NCBI RefSeq assembly: GCF_019693445.1
Contig: NZ_JAHRBL010000004.1
Location: 186,001 to 250,000 of the forward strand
Length of the DNA: 64,000 nt
Origin: Deinococcus aquaedulcis
GTDB lineage: Bacteria; Deinococcota; Deinococci; Deinococcales; Deinococcaceae
Direction: 5' to 3'
Shown: piece after piece, positions 47,886 through 58,902 of the stretch
Layout of the letters: the number at the start of each line of letters is the position of its first letter
Position numbering within the stretch: position 1 is the first letter of the stretch
Program-made: the position numbers and the translations under genes
Notes under the pieces: model-generated
Database searches by the model: none
What the model saw: only the letters and a program-made list of their open reading frames with translations
Told to the model about the DNA's origin: nothing

Positions 47886-50800
47886 ATGGGTGAACGTCTG
47901 CACCGCCAGCACCCGGCTGGGCCCACTGCGGCACGCCGCCGGGTCTCTGAAGTCCTTGCTCCCGCGCCCGATCTGGCCACGCTGAAATTGCAGCGTCTGG
48001 CCCAGGAATTGCGGCGCCTGAATCCAACCTCGACTGTTGTGCAGAGACAAGCGGCGGGGCCGGTGCTGCGGGCGTCGGGGCTGGCCCAGCAGGAGGTAGC
48101 CCGGCTTGCCATTCAGCGCCAAGCGGTGAGCGAGCAATTGGCCGCCCTGCCCCAGGTGGAGGGTGTGGCGGTCCAGCAACAGGCCCAGCCTGTGCCCGCG
48201 AAACCCCAAAGCCCCGCCGACTGGGTGACGGTGATGCGCCATCAGGCCCAGCAGGTTGAAGGCCAAGCGTTAGACACACGGCAATACGCCCAGTTCACGG
48301 CCCTGCAGCGCCAAGTGGCCAATACGTTGGTCCAAGGCTTCCGTGCAGATCGAGGCCCCGCCCAAGCCCGCTATGACACCTACGGCGAGCATTTAGCGAC
48401 CCTGCAGAGGCATGAAATCAGTGCGCCGGTCAGCCGGGTCGTTCTGGGCCTGGTGCCCGCTGGAGAACGGCTGGCCCTTCAGCGAGCTGTGGATACAGCC
48501 GCCCAACGCTATGAAGCCGAGGCGGCCGTAGCAGCGACCTTGACCCACCGCCAGACCTTGCAGCGGCAGTTGGCGGAACTGGACGCCGAAGCCACGCAAC
48601 CCGTGTTGCAACGGATTCAAGCCAGACGGGGCGCAGGCAATCCCTTGCCCGAAGCGATTCAACGGCACCTCGAACAAGGCTTGAACCACGACCTGTCCCG
48701 CGTTCGTATTCATGATGATGCGGAAGCGGACACGCTGGCCAAGGGGGTCAATGCCCTGGCCTTTACCACCGGCAGTGACATCTTTTTCCAGAGTGGCAAG
48801 TTCAATCCGAACAGCCAGAGTGGGCTGGAACTGCTGGCGCACGAAGTCACCCACACCGTGCAGCAGTCTCAAGGGCGCGTCGGACCGGGCGTGGACCCCG
48901 ATGCTGGGCTGGAAAGCGAGGCTCGGACGATGGGCGCCAAGCTGGCTCAAGGCCCTCGCTTCGGCACGCAGCACGCGCGGCACCGGCCCGGGGCACTGAC
49001 CCAGGTGCGTTCCCCCCAGCCCCTGCAGCGGCTGGCCGAGGCCCCTACCATTCAGCGCTGGTTCAACCCCCTGGACAAACTCAAGGAATTGAAGAAGAAG
49101 GCCAAGGCAGCGGTCAAGCAGGTGGTGAGAACCGTCACCAACCCAGCAGCCCGCAAGGCGGCCCTGAACACCCTGAAACGTAAGCTCCCTGCCCCCATTC
49201 GCGCCACCATCAAGAAGGCGGCCAAGAAGGTGGGTGGCGTGCGTGCGGGCCTGGGCAAAGGTATGGCCGCTGCACGCGGCGCCGTCAAGCGCGCCGGGGA
49301 GACCCTGGGCAAACGCCTGCCGCGCGCTGCCCAGTTACTGAGCAGCGTGGGGCAGCTGTCCAAAAAGGCGCGGGCAGCGGTCTCCCAGGTGGCCACGCGG
49401 GTGGGCCGCACCGCCCGGCAGCTGGGCACGGCCAAGGGGCGCGCGCAGCTCGTCAAGCAGGCCAAAGCTGGTCTGCACCGCACGCTGCGGGCAGCGGCCA
49501 AATCGCTGCCTGCCCCCGCGCAGAAGGCCCTGAAGGGGCTGGCCAAGACTGGCCGGGCGGCCGTGCAGAACCTGCAGAACCTGGGCCTGAGTGCGGCAAA
49601 ATTCGCCACCGACCCCGCGTACCGGGGCAAGGCGCTCAAGCGGCTGGCGCAGACCCCGATGGTCAAGCAGATAGCGCAGGTGGGCGGCAACATCCACCGC
49701 TTCACCACCGACAAGGCGTACCGGGGTGAACAGCTGGCCAGGATGGCGCAGGCCGGCAAGCGCATTACCATGCCCCTGCAGCAGCTGGCCGGCAGTATTG
49801 GCAAGCTGGGCAAAGACGCGGTGGTGGCCGTGGTGCAGAAGTCCAAACAGGCCATGACCTGGGCCAACGCGAAGTGGGAGCAAGTCAAGAAGAGTCAGGT
49901 CGGTCAAGCCGTGGCCGGCGCCTGGAAGTGGGTGCGCTCCCCAGAAGGCGCCGCGATCCTGGCCAAGTTCGGGGCGTCCATTGCCGTGGGCGTGGGCGTG
50001 GTGGCGGTGATCGGAACGGGTGGCGCCGCCTTGCCCCTCGTTCTAGCGGCTGCCGGCATGGCGAGCGGCGTGGCGGGCTCGCTGGCTGAAACAGCGGTTC
50101 TGAAAAGTGCCAGCCCAGAGAACTACAAGAACCGCAAGTGGAGCACGGGCATCACTGCCTCGACCCTGGCGGTAGACGGCCTGTTGGGGGCATTTCTGGG
50201 GCCGGCGGCGCGGGTGGTCGGCGGTGGCGTGGCCAGAGGGGTGGGCAGCGCGCTGAAGTATGTGGGCGGTGCAGGGCAGGTTGTAGGGAAGGTGGCTGGA
50301 GCGGGGTGGCAGGGTGTTAGAAGCACTGCTGCCCGCTTGGCAGGCAATCGTGCCGCGCGTGTGGGCAATCAGGCGTCCTCTATTCGGCAAGAGATCGCCC
50401 AGGTCTGGCAGGCCACCCGCCAGGGCGTGCAGCAGTACAACCAGAACATTGTGGCCAGTGTGCGTGCTGGCGTGCGCCACGACATGCTGGGCAACGCAGG
50501 CTGGCGCGGCATAGGGCAGCGTGATGTGGGAACATTGTTGGCTGGAACAGATGTGCTGCGGCAAAGCGTGAACCGTGTCGCCCGGGCCCAAGTCAAGGCA
50601 GAACTGAACAGACCAATGGGACTGATTCTGGCTCGCCACCGCCTGAATATGCCGGGTGCCAGTGCCAAGAAAATTCGGCAGGCGCTCTTCAACGAACTCA
50701 AGGCCAATCCGCAAGAGGACTTGATCGCAGCGGCGTGGAAAGCCAATCCGCAGCTGCGCCGGGCAGCCTACTCAGCGGCTCGGGGCAGTATGTGGCAACA

Positions 50801-51317
50801 GGTGCGCCAGGGTTTTGTTGGCAACGCGACCACTGTTGGCGGCAAGGCAGGCATGATGGCCCTCACAGGTCCACGGCTGATGGCCGCCAATATTCAGCAG
50901 AAGTCACAGGCCTTCCTACAGGCCTTCACGGACCACGGTCTGGCCGGAGGAATAGGACAGAATGTGGGGTCAGTGGCCGAGGAACTCACAAAGTTCGCCG
51001 GATTGAAATTCAGCTTGAATGTGAAAGCCAACTCTGGCAGTAAAGACGAGCAGACTCGTCGTCAGGCTATTCCCCTGGCTATGGGAAAAACGGCCGATGA
51101 GTTTGGAAAAGTCACCACTTATGGTGACGCTGCGCTCCAAAGTCTTGCTGGCATTCCGCCAGAGCTGCTCGGGAAACCGGGGATGCTGCCGACTGCGATG
51201 GGGTTCGACACAGTCCTGAAATATCTTGGAAGCTCACTGGGTAACGTTATAGGTGGTGATCTCCACGAGATCACCGAGCCCGATAAACCCGATAAGGAGC
51301 AAAAGGGTGTTAAATAG
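47886..51317 (+). CDS. DUF4157 (eCIS-core) polymorphic toxin-like protein
   Basis: A 1143-residue protein. Residues about 258-335 are a DUF4157 domain: PLPEAIQRHLEQGL, VRIHDDAEAD, ALAFTTGSDIFF and the zinc-metalloprotease motif HEVTH (His319/His323). DUF4157 proteins are linked to extracellular contractile injection systems and polymorphic toxins. The N-terminal part has many VxRQ/LQRQ motifs. A Lys/Ala-rich helical region (about 390-680) contains a duplicated unit (DPAYRGKALKRLAQ and DKAYRGEQLARMAQ). A hydrophobic stretch (about 691-737) resembles toxin translocation segments. The last ~300 residues are unrecognised and may be the variable effector. GC falls towards the 3' end. Two genes follow in an apparent operon. 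Confidence 0.88.
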   Translation: MGERLHRQHPAGPTAARRRVSEVLAPAPDLATLKLQRLAQELRRLNPTSTVVQRQAAGPVLRASGLAQQEVARLAIQRQAVSEQLAALPQVEGVAVQQQAQPVPAKPQSPADWVTVMRHQAQQVEGQALDTRQYAQFTALQRQVANTLVQGFRADRGPAQARYDTYGEHLATLQRHEISAPVSRVVLGLVPAGERLALQRAVDTAAQRYEAEAAVAATLTHRQTLQRQLAELDAEATQPVLQRIQARRGAGNPLPEAIQRHLEQGLNHDLSRVRIHDDAEADTLAKGVNALAFTTGSDIFFQSGKFNPNSQSGLELLAHEVTHTVQQSQGRVGPGVDPDAGLESEARTMGAKLAQGPRFGTQHARHRPGALTQVRSPQPLQRLAEAPTIQRWFNPLDKLKELKKKAKAAVKQVVRTVTNPAARKAALNTLKRKLPAPIRATIKKAAKKVGGVRAGLGKGMAAARGAVKRAGETLGKRLPRAAQLLSSVGQLSKKARAAVSQVATRVGRTARQLGTAKGRAQLVKQAKAGLHRTLRAAAKSLPAPAQKALKGLAKTGRAAVQNLQNLGLSAAKFATDPAYRGKALKRLAQTPMVKQIAQVGGNIHRFTTDKAYRGEQLARMAQAGKRITMPLQQLAGSIGKLGKDAVVAVVQKSKQAMTWANAKWEQVKKSQVGQAVAGAWKWVRSPEGAAILAKFGASIAVGVGVVAVIGTGGAALPLVLAAAGMASGVAGSLAETAVLKSASPENYKNRKWSTGITASTLAVDGLLGAFLGPAARVVGGGVARGVGSALKYVGGAGQVVGKVAGAGWQGVRSTAARLAGNRAARVGNQASSIRQEIAQVWQATRQGVQQYNQNIVASVRAGVRHDMLGNAGWRGIGQRDVGTLLAGTDVLRQSVNRVARAQVKAELNRPMGLILARHRLNMPGASAKKIRQALFNELKANPQEDLIAAAWKANPQLRRAAYSAARGSMWQQVRQGFVGNATTVGGKAGMMALTGPRLMAANIQQKSQAFLQAFTDHGLAGGIGQNVGSVAEELTKFAGLKFSLNVKANSGSKDEQTRRQAIPLAMGKTADEFGKVTTYGDAALQSLAGIPPELLGKPGMLPTAMGFDTVLKYLGSSLGNVIGGDLHEITEPDKPDKEQKGVK

Positions 51318-52203
51318 GCTATTTAGGGGTCTGCTTGCGCAACCTAAAGACTTACCAAGCCAGTTTTTAGGAGAATCTATTTTCATATTAAAAGAATACC
51401 TTTTAGAAAGGGGTATTCAAAGCAGCGTTAGTAACAATGTTATGAAGATTATCTACGATGGATTGGATATCTATTGTGAGCCCAACGGAAAAGGAATTCT
51501 GAATTTTAGAATACCGTGTCATGCAAGTGATACGTCAATAGACAATATGCCAGAATGGGATATTTATTTCTCTCCGCTAAGAATAAATGAAGCTATCTAT
51601 ATACAGAGGGGAATATCTTTATGGCATCAAGGTGTTCCTATGGAAATCTTAGATGCATTGTTCTCTCAAATAAATCTAGTCCTATTAAAAAAGCCCCCTT
51701 TGACATCCGTGGGCAGATTTCGTTCATACATTAATGGAAAGACCAAGCTGTACTCCTGGCAGGCGTTCAAACACTTTATGGCGGAAATAAAGGGCGACAG
51801 GATAACATCAGAGGATCAAAAGTATGTCTCCTTCGACACGGGTGGTTTACCACTCGGCATACAGAAGACTCTAGACGCTGAGTCCGTCATCATCTCCTAC
51901 GACTTACGGGACTACGAAGGGCTCTATGACCAGCACCGCGAGCAGATTCTCGACCTCATCAATTCCGTCGCCCTGCGGCACCGGCAGATCTGCTTCCTGA
52001 TTGACCGCGAGCGCCTCTTGATCTGCAACAAGTTTTACGTCTCGCCAGAAACCGACGCCTTGAACCTGTTTACCGCGCAGCTGCAGGCCATCCACGACGC
52101 CCTGCTGGACTACCTGACCACCGTGCAGGAAGCCCCGGAAACCGCGTGGCTGCGCGAGGCCAGAGCGGCCTACCTGCGCCAGCAGCCACGCCCCCAGGCA
52201 TAA
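51307..52203 (+). CDS. partner of the DUF4157 protein, GC-mosaic gene
   Basis: A 298-residue cytoplasmic protein of unknown family. It starts at GTG 51307 behind AAGGAG and overlaps the DUF4157 stop codon, so it is translationally coupled. Codons 1 to about 190 are AT-rich (about 36% GC by count over 51361-51780), whereas codons from about 200 on have the normal high GC of the genome. That pattern suggests a foreign 5' part joined to a resident 3' part. Position after a toxin-like gene makes an immunity or effector-adaptor role plausible. The C-terminal part (HREQILDLINSVALRHRQ, then LNLFTAQLQAIHDALLDYL) is helical. Confidence 0.75.
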   Translation: MLNRLFRGLLAQPKDLPSQFLGESIFILKEYLLERGIQSSVSNNVMKIIYDGLDIYCEPNGKGILNFRIPCHASDTSIDNMPEWDIYFSPLRINEAIYIQRGISLWHQGVPMEILDALFSQINLVLLKKPPLTSVGRFRSYINGKTKLYSWQAFKHFMAEIKGDRITSEDQKYVSFDTGGLPLGIQKTLDAESVIISYDLRDYEGLYDQHREQILDLINSVALRHRQICFLIDRERLLICNKFYVSPETDALNLFTAQLQAIHDALLDYLTTVQEAPETAWLREARAAYLRQQPRPQA

Positions 52204-52228
52204 CCCCTTCACCCTCTCAGGAGCCCCC

Positions 52229-52519
52229 ATGACCCAAGTGAAATTTGGCCGCCACCTCAACGAAAAGCCGCCCTTCGCGATCAACGACCTGACCTTTTCG
52301 GGCCTGCCGCTGTCGCTGGCTGAAGAACGGCGGCTGGCGGCAGCTGGCGACGACGCCCCCGAAACCGAGCTGATGAACGCTGTGCTGGGCGCCCTGGCCG
52401 AGGTGCTGAACGCCCGTGCCCAGGGCCGGCATGTGGACGCTGGGTGGCTGACGGAGAACCTGGCCCCGGCCGATGTGGAAGGCATTCTGGACTACCTGCG
52501 CACCGGCACGGCGTCCTGA
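52229..52519 (+). CDS. small protein, tail-assembly-chaperone-like
   Basis: A 96-residue protein with an AGGAG site before ATG 52229, 25 bases after the preceding gene and directly before a strong terminator, so it closes the operon. Its layout (short beta start NEKPPFAINDLTFSGLPLSL, helix ELMNAVLGALAEVLNARAQG, then VDAGWLTENLAPADVEGILDYLRTG) resembles phage tail-assembly chaperones, but this is judged by pattern only. If right, it would fit a contractile-tail-derived context for DUF4157. Confidence 0.65.
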   Translation: MTQVKFGRHLNEKPPFAINDLTFSGLPLSLAEERRLAAAGDDAPETELMNAVLGALAEVLNARAQGRHVDAGWLTENLAPADVEGILDYLRTGTAS

Positions 52520-52525
52520 ACGGCA

Positions 52526-52573
52526 AAGGGAGAGCGGCGAGGGATGCCACTTGGGCCCTCGCCGCTCTCCCTT
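52526..52573. terminator. strong terminator of the DUF4157 operon
   Basis: Perfect 18-bp arms (AAGGGAGAGCGGCGAGGG and complement) with a 12-base loop, between convergent genes. Confidence 0.9.
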
Positions 52574-52586
52574 CTAAGCAGATGGT

Positions 52587-55649
<3,063 letters not shown>

Positions 55650-55668
55650 GTGTCTCAACATTGAATGA

Positions 55669-55689
55669 GGAAGCGCTTCCGAAAGTCAA
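55669..55689 (-). promoter_or_regulatory. amylase promoter with LacI-type operator
   Basis: The perfect 12-bp palindrome GGAAGCGCTTCC (55669-55680), with the central CG typical of LacI-family sites, lies just downstream of a -35 TTGACT (55684-55689, minus strand) and upstream of a TTCAAT -10 candidate. Confidence 0.65.
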
Positions 55690-55874
55690 TGGGCTGATGT
55701 TAGACGACCCTTGAATCTGGACAGCTGCGGTGACCTGGGAGGCGGCCTGGGCTGCGTGGCTGATGACAAAAGGAGGGTGGCTTTATGACAGGTGGCCGTT
55801 CAGTCACCCGGTGTGCTCGCCCAGCGGGTTCCCGGATTGCACCCGGTCTGACGGTCACGGCGCGCGCGCTTTTC
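55690..55874. other. intergenic region upstream of the DUF427 gene
   Basis: Divergent upstream region with no accepted gene. A 48-codon frame at 55785-55931 has a good AGGAGG site but was rejected because it overlaps the DUF427 start. Confidence 0.4.
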
Positions 55875-55880
55875 TACGCT
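55875..55880 (+). promoter_or_regulatory. leaderless -10 of the DUF427 gene
   Basis: TACGCT, 7 bases before ATG 55888. Confidence 0.55.
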
Positions 55881-55887
55881 GGGCCGC

Positions 55888-56172
55888 ATGAAAGCCATGT
55901 GGAACGGCGCGGTGATCGCCCAGTCGAATGACACGGTGGTGGTGGAAGGCAACCATTACTTTCCGGCCGACAGCGTGCGGGCCGAGTACCTGAGGCCCAG
56001 CGCGACCCGGACCACCTGCCCCTGGAAAGGCGAGGCCAGCTACCACAGCCTCTCGGTGGACGGCCAGGAAAACCCCGACGCCGCGTGGTTTTACCCCGCC
56101 CCCAAGGATGCCGCCCGCCAGATTCAGGGCCGCGTGGCGTTCTGGAAGGGCGTGCAGGTGACCGAAGACTGA
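55888..56172 (+). CDS. DUF427 domain protein
   Basis: A 94-residue beta-sheet protein of the DUF427 family, with the clear signature STRTTCPWKGEASYHSL-like segment (here ATRTTCPWKGEASYHSL) and AAWFYPAPKDAARQIQGRVAFW. Function of the family is not established. Start is supported by the leaderless promoter and family length. It stands alone. Confidence 0.93.
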   Translation: MKAMWNGAVIAQSNDTVVVEGNHYFPADSVRAEYLRPSATRTTCPWKGEASYHSLSVDGQENPDAAWFYPAPKDAARQIQGRVAFWKGVQVTED

Positions 56173-56273
56173 ACAGAGCGTTTACGGGGTGGTCTATCCC
56201 AAGGTCCTGGGGCCGCGTGGGCTGTGCTGGAGGCCCTGGGTGGAACAGGCCGCCACTGTGAACAACAACAGAG

Positions 56274-56315
56274 CGGGTGCAGGGGAGAGGGAAACTCTCC
56301 TTCTCCACCTGCCCG
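56274..56315. terminator. imperfect hairpin between convergent genes
   Basis: CGGGTGCAGGGGAGAG can pair imperfectly with CTCTCC...CCTGCCCG. A candidate shared terminator. Confidence 0.35.
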
Positions 56316-56325
56316 CGCCTTTGCC

Positions 56326-56901
56326 TTACCGCTCCAGGGTGACGGTAAAGGGCTCGGCGGCGATGCGCACGCCCGCGCCGCTGAACACCGCGCGGATGGT
56401 GTACTCGCCAGCGGGCAGGGCGCGGCCCTGGCTGTCGCGGCCGTCCCAGCGGATCGTCTGCACGTCCATCGTTTCGCCCGGGCCCACCTCGGTCACCACA
56501 ATCTGCATGGTGCACACCGTGTCGCGGGGGTTGCCGCGCACCACCTGTCCGGCGGCGTTCAGCACCTCAAAACGCACGTCGCAGGCGCCGTGTTCCAGGC
56601 GAATGGGCTGCTCGCCCTGGTTGCTCAGGTCAAAGGTCCAGGTGGTGGCTTCGCCCACCTTCAGGCTACCGGGGCCGTTCAGGGTGGCCTGGTGGGGAAT
56701 GTCCAGGGCCTCGCCTGCGGTGGGCAGGGTAGTGGCCCCTGCCCCTGGCGTTGCGGTACCCGGCGCGGCTGGCGTGGTGGGGGCCGGGGCCGCCGGGGCC
56801 GACTGGCCCGGGGGCAGCGCCGGAATGTTGAAGATGCTCACCTGGGCGTGCGCCAGGGACATGCCCAGCAGGGCGGCTGTCAGCAGCAGACGTGGGGTCA
56901 T
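56326..56901 (-). CDS. secreted BsuPI-domain protein
   Basis: A 191-residue exported protein: signal peptide (cleavage after AHA), a Pro/Ala/Thr linker (about 25-65), then a beta-sandwich that matches the BsuPI intracellular proteinase inhibitor domain, including TWTFDLSNQGEQPIRLEHG and WDGRDSQGRALPAGEYTIRAVF. In bacteria this domain is often a cell-surface module rather than a proven inhibitor. Two Cys may form a disulfide. It lies 85 bases downstream of the serine hydrolase gene on the same strand, perhaps co-transcribed. Confidence 0.87.
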   Translation of the reverse strand: MTPRLLLTAALLGMSLAHAQVSIFNIPALPPGQSAPAAPAPTTPAAPGTATPGAGATTLPTAGEALDIPHQATLNGPGSLKVGEATTWTFDLSNQGEQPIRLEHGACDVRFEVLNAAGQVVRGNPRDTVCTMQIVVTEVGPGETMDVQTIRWDGRDSQGRALPAGEYTIRAVFSGAGVRIAAEPFTVTLER

Positions 56902-56986
56902 GGTTCCACTCTGAGCCTGTGGGCCTGACGCTGCGTGAGCCCTGCTGAAGAAAGCGTGAGGGTTTTGCCCCTGCGCCCAGTCCCCC

Positions 56987-58450
56987 CTAGCGCAGCAGGT
57001 CCAGCAGGGCGCTGTAGAGGCCAATAAACTGGTCGTCGTCCAGCGCCTCGGTATGGTTCCAGGTGGCGGCCACGCAGTACGTACGCCCGGCCGCCGTGGT
57101 CACCTGCGTGGTCAGATTCAGTACACCGGGCTCGCTGCCGCCCTTGTAGCTGACGGTCTTGAAGGTGCCGGGCTGGGCCACGCCGGGGTTCAGCTGCGTG
57201 GCGGGCAGGGCGGCCACTTCGGCCATCAGGGCACACAGGCGCGGGGCACTCACGAACCATTCCACGTCCAGGGCCTGGGGGCCGTCCGGCCAGGTTTCGG
57301 GGGCGGGCAGGGGCAGCGCGTCGGTCCGGGCCAGCACCGCCCGGCGGGCCTGCTCATTCAGGCCAGCGGCGCGGTAGTCGCGCAGCAGTTCGGCGTTGGC
57401 GGGGTTTTTCAGGATGAACGCTTCACGGGTGCTGACCATCACGCGCACGCCCAGGCGCCGCTCCACGCCGTCGCGGCCCACCGCCCGCAGCAGCAGGTCG
57501 GTGGCGGTGTTGTCACTCACCGAGATCATCTGCGCGGCCAATTCCTGCAGGGTCAGGCGGCGGCCCGCAGGGACTTTCTCCAGCGCGGCGCTGGAGAACA
57601 CCCGGTCGGCGTCTTGCAGGGTCACCTCGTCGGTCCACTTCAGGCGCCCGGCCTGCACCTGCGCCTGCAACTCGCCCAGCACGGCCAGCTTGAACGCCGA
57701 GGCCACCGCCAGCGGCCGGCCCGCGTTCAGGCTGAGGCGGGCCGGGCCGCCCACCTCCTGCACCAGCACACTCACCTGCCCGGGAAGGGCCGCAAAGGCG
57801 GCGCGGGCCTCGTCCAGGGTGGTGACCTTCACCTCGGGGCGCGGCGGGGCGATTAGCAGCCCCTCAATGCGGCCCTGGTCGTCCAGCGCCAGGGCGCGCA
57901 CCTGCACCGTGCCGTTCGAGAAGGTCAGCGTGGCGCCCTCGCCGGCCAGGGCGACGGTCTGCAAGGTGCCGAACTGGGCGCGGAGGCTGTCCAGCAGGGC
58001 GCTCAGCTGGGCAGGGGGCACGGCCTGCAGAAATTCGGGCGTGAACAGGGCGGGGTCCAACGGCGTGACGAACAGGGCGCGCAGCACCGCTTCCCGCTGG
58101 GCGGTTACGCTGTCTGGGGTGGGCGAGCTGAAGCGCAGCGCCACAATCCGGCCCTGGGCATCCAGCGACAGGGCCGACACGATCAGCTCGCCGCGCTCGA
58201 ACACGGCGCGCAGGGTGCCGCCCTGGTCGTGCAGGCGCTGGAAGCTGCCCAGCTCGCGGCGGATGTTCTCCAGCCCCGCCTTCAGCGTGGCCAGTGGCAC
58301 CTGCGCCAGAAAGCTGGGGGCGAAGTCGCTTTCCTGTGCCTGCCCGCTCAGCACGCGGGTCACGGCCTGGGCCGGGGTGGGGGCCTGGGCGGCCACGGCG
58401 CCAGAGAGCGAGAGAGTCAGGGCGGCGGGGACGATGGAAAGAAAGCGCAT
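56987..58450 (-). CDS. secreted class A beta-lactamase-fold serine hydrolase
   Basis: A 487-residue exported protein with signal peptide (cleavage after AVAAQ). The C-terminal ~270 residues have the penicillin-recognising triad: Ser251-x-x-Lys254 (ASAFK), SDN ([10 protein letters not shown]) and KGG (SYKGGSEPG). Before it are two homologous ~110-residue units, each with the pattern FxPxFLxxVPxxxLxxxLxxxRxxxG and an LxxDxQGRI end (DUF3887-like). It could act on penicillins or on cell-wall peptides; absence of a clear Glu166 omega-loop motif argues for a non-lactamase role. Divergent from gatC. Confidence 0.88.
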   Translation of the reverse strand: MRFLSIVPAALTLSLSGAVAAQAPTPAQAVTRVLSGQAQESDFAPSFLAQVPLATLKAGLENIRRELGSFQRLHDQGGTLRAVFERGELIVSALSLDAQGRIVALRFSSPTPDSVTAQREAVLRALFVTPLDPALFTPEFLQAVPPAQLSALLDSLRAQFGTLQTVALAGEGATLTFSNGTVQVRALALDDQGRIEGLLIAPPRPEVKVTTLDEARAAFAALPGQVSVLVQEVGGPARLSLNAGRPLAVASAFKLAVLGELQAQVQAGRLKWTDEVTLQDADRVFSSAALEKVPAGRRLTLQELAAQMISVSDNTATDLLLRAVGRDGVERRLGVRVMVSTREAFILKNPANAELLRDYRAAGLNEQARRAVLARTDALPLPAPETWPDGPQALDVEWFVSAPRLCALMAEVAALPATQLNPGVAQPGTFKTVSYKGGSEPGVLNLTTQVTTAAGRTYCVAATWNHTEALDDDQFIGLYSALLDLLR

Positions 58451-58525
58451 GTCAGGAGCTACGCGGGGGTGCGCGGCCGGGTTCCAGACCCTGTGGCCCG
58501 CCCCCAGCCGCCCCGGACCCTGCTT

Positions 58526-58531
58526 TATACT
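58526..58531 (+). promoter_or_regulatory. leaderless -10 of gatC
   Basis: TATACT, 7 bases before ATG 58539; the best -10 match of the leaderless set. Confidence 0.7.
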
Positions 58532-58538
58532 TCGCGGC

Positions 58539-58832
58539 ATGATTGACGCGGCCCAGATTTCTCATCTTGCGCAGCTGGCGCGGCTGCACCTGACCCCGGA
58601 GGAACGCGCAGCGATGGCGGACGACCTGGGGCGCGTGCTGGGGTACTTCGAGCAGCTGAACGAACTGGACACAGAGGGCGTGGCGGAGATGCAGCGCCCC
58701 GTGGCCCTGGTGAACGTGCTGCGGGACGACGTGCCCGGCGAGGTCTTCCCCCCCGAGGTCGTCATGGCCCTGGCCCCCGAGCACCTGCCCGACGGCCACA
58801 TTCGCGTGCCGCGCACCGTGGAGCAGGACTGA
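58539..58832 (+). CDS. gatC: aspartyl/glutamyl-tRNA amidotransferase subunit C
   Basis: GatC is the small subunit that holds GatA and GatB together. The 97-residue product matches the family over its length: [32 protein letters not shown] and [18 protein letters not shown]. It is separated from gatB by 17 kb and precedes serS by 70 bases on the same strand, so it may be co-transcribed with serS. Confidence 0.96.
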   Translation: MIDAAQISHLAQLARLHLTPEERAAMADDLGRVLGYFEQLNELDTEGVAEMQRPVALVNVLRDDVPGEVFPPEVVMALAPEHLPDGHIRVPRTVEQD

Positions 58833-58902
58833 TGCGGGGCCTTCAGCTCAGGGGCGGCCCCTCGCTGGACTTGCCGCTCACAGAGTGCCGGGGGGCGCAG
58901 TA

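Noticed and set aside
55785..55931. 48-codon frame with a perfect AGGAGG site upstream of the DUF427 gene
   Set aside because: It overlaps the DUF427 start and its -10, has no family resemblance and has Arg-rich shadow-like composition. The ribosome site is probably chance.
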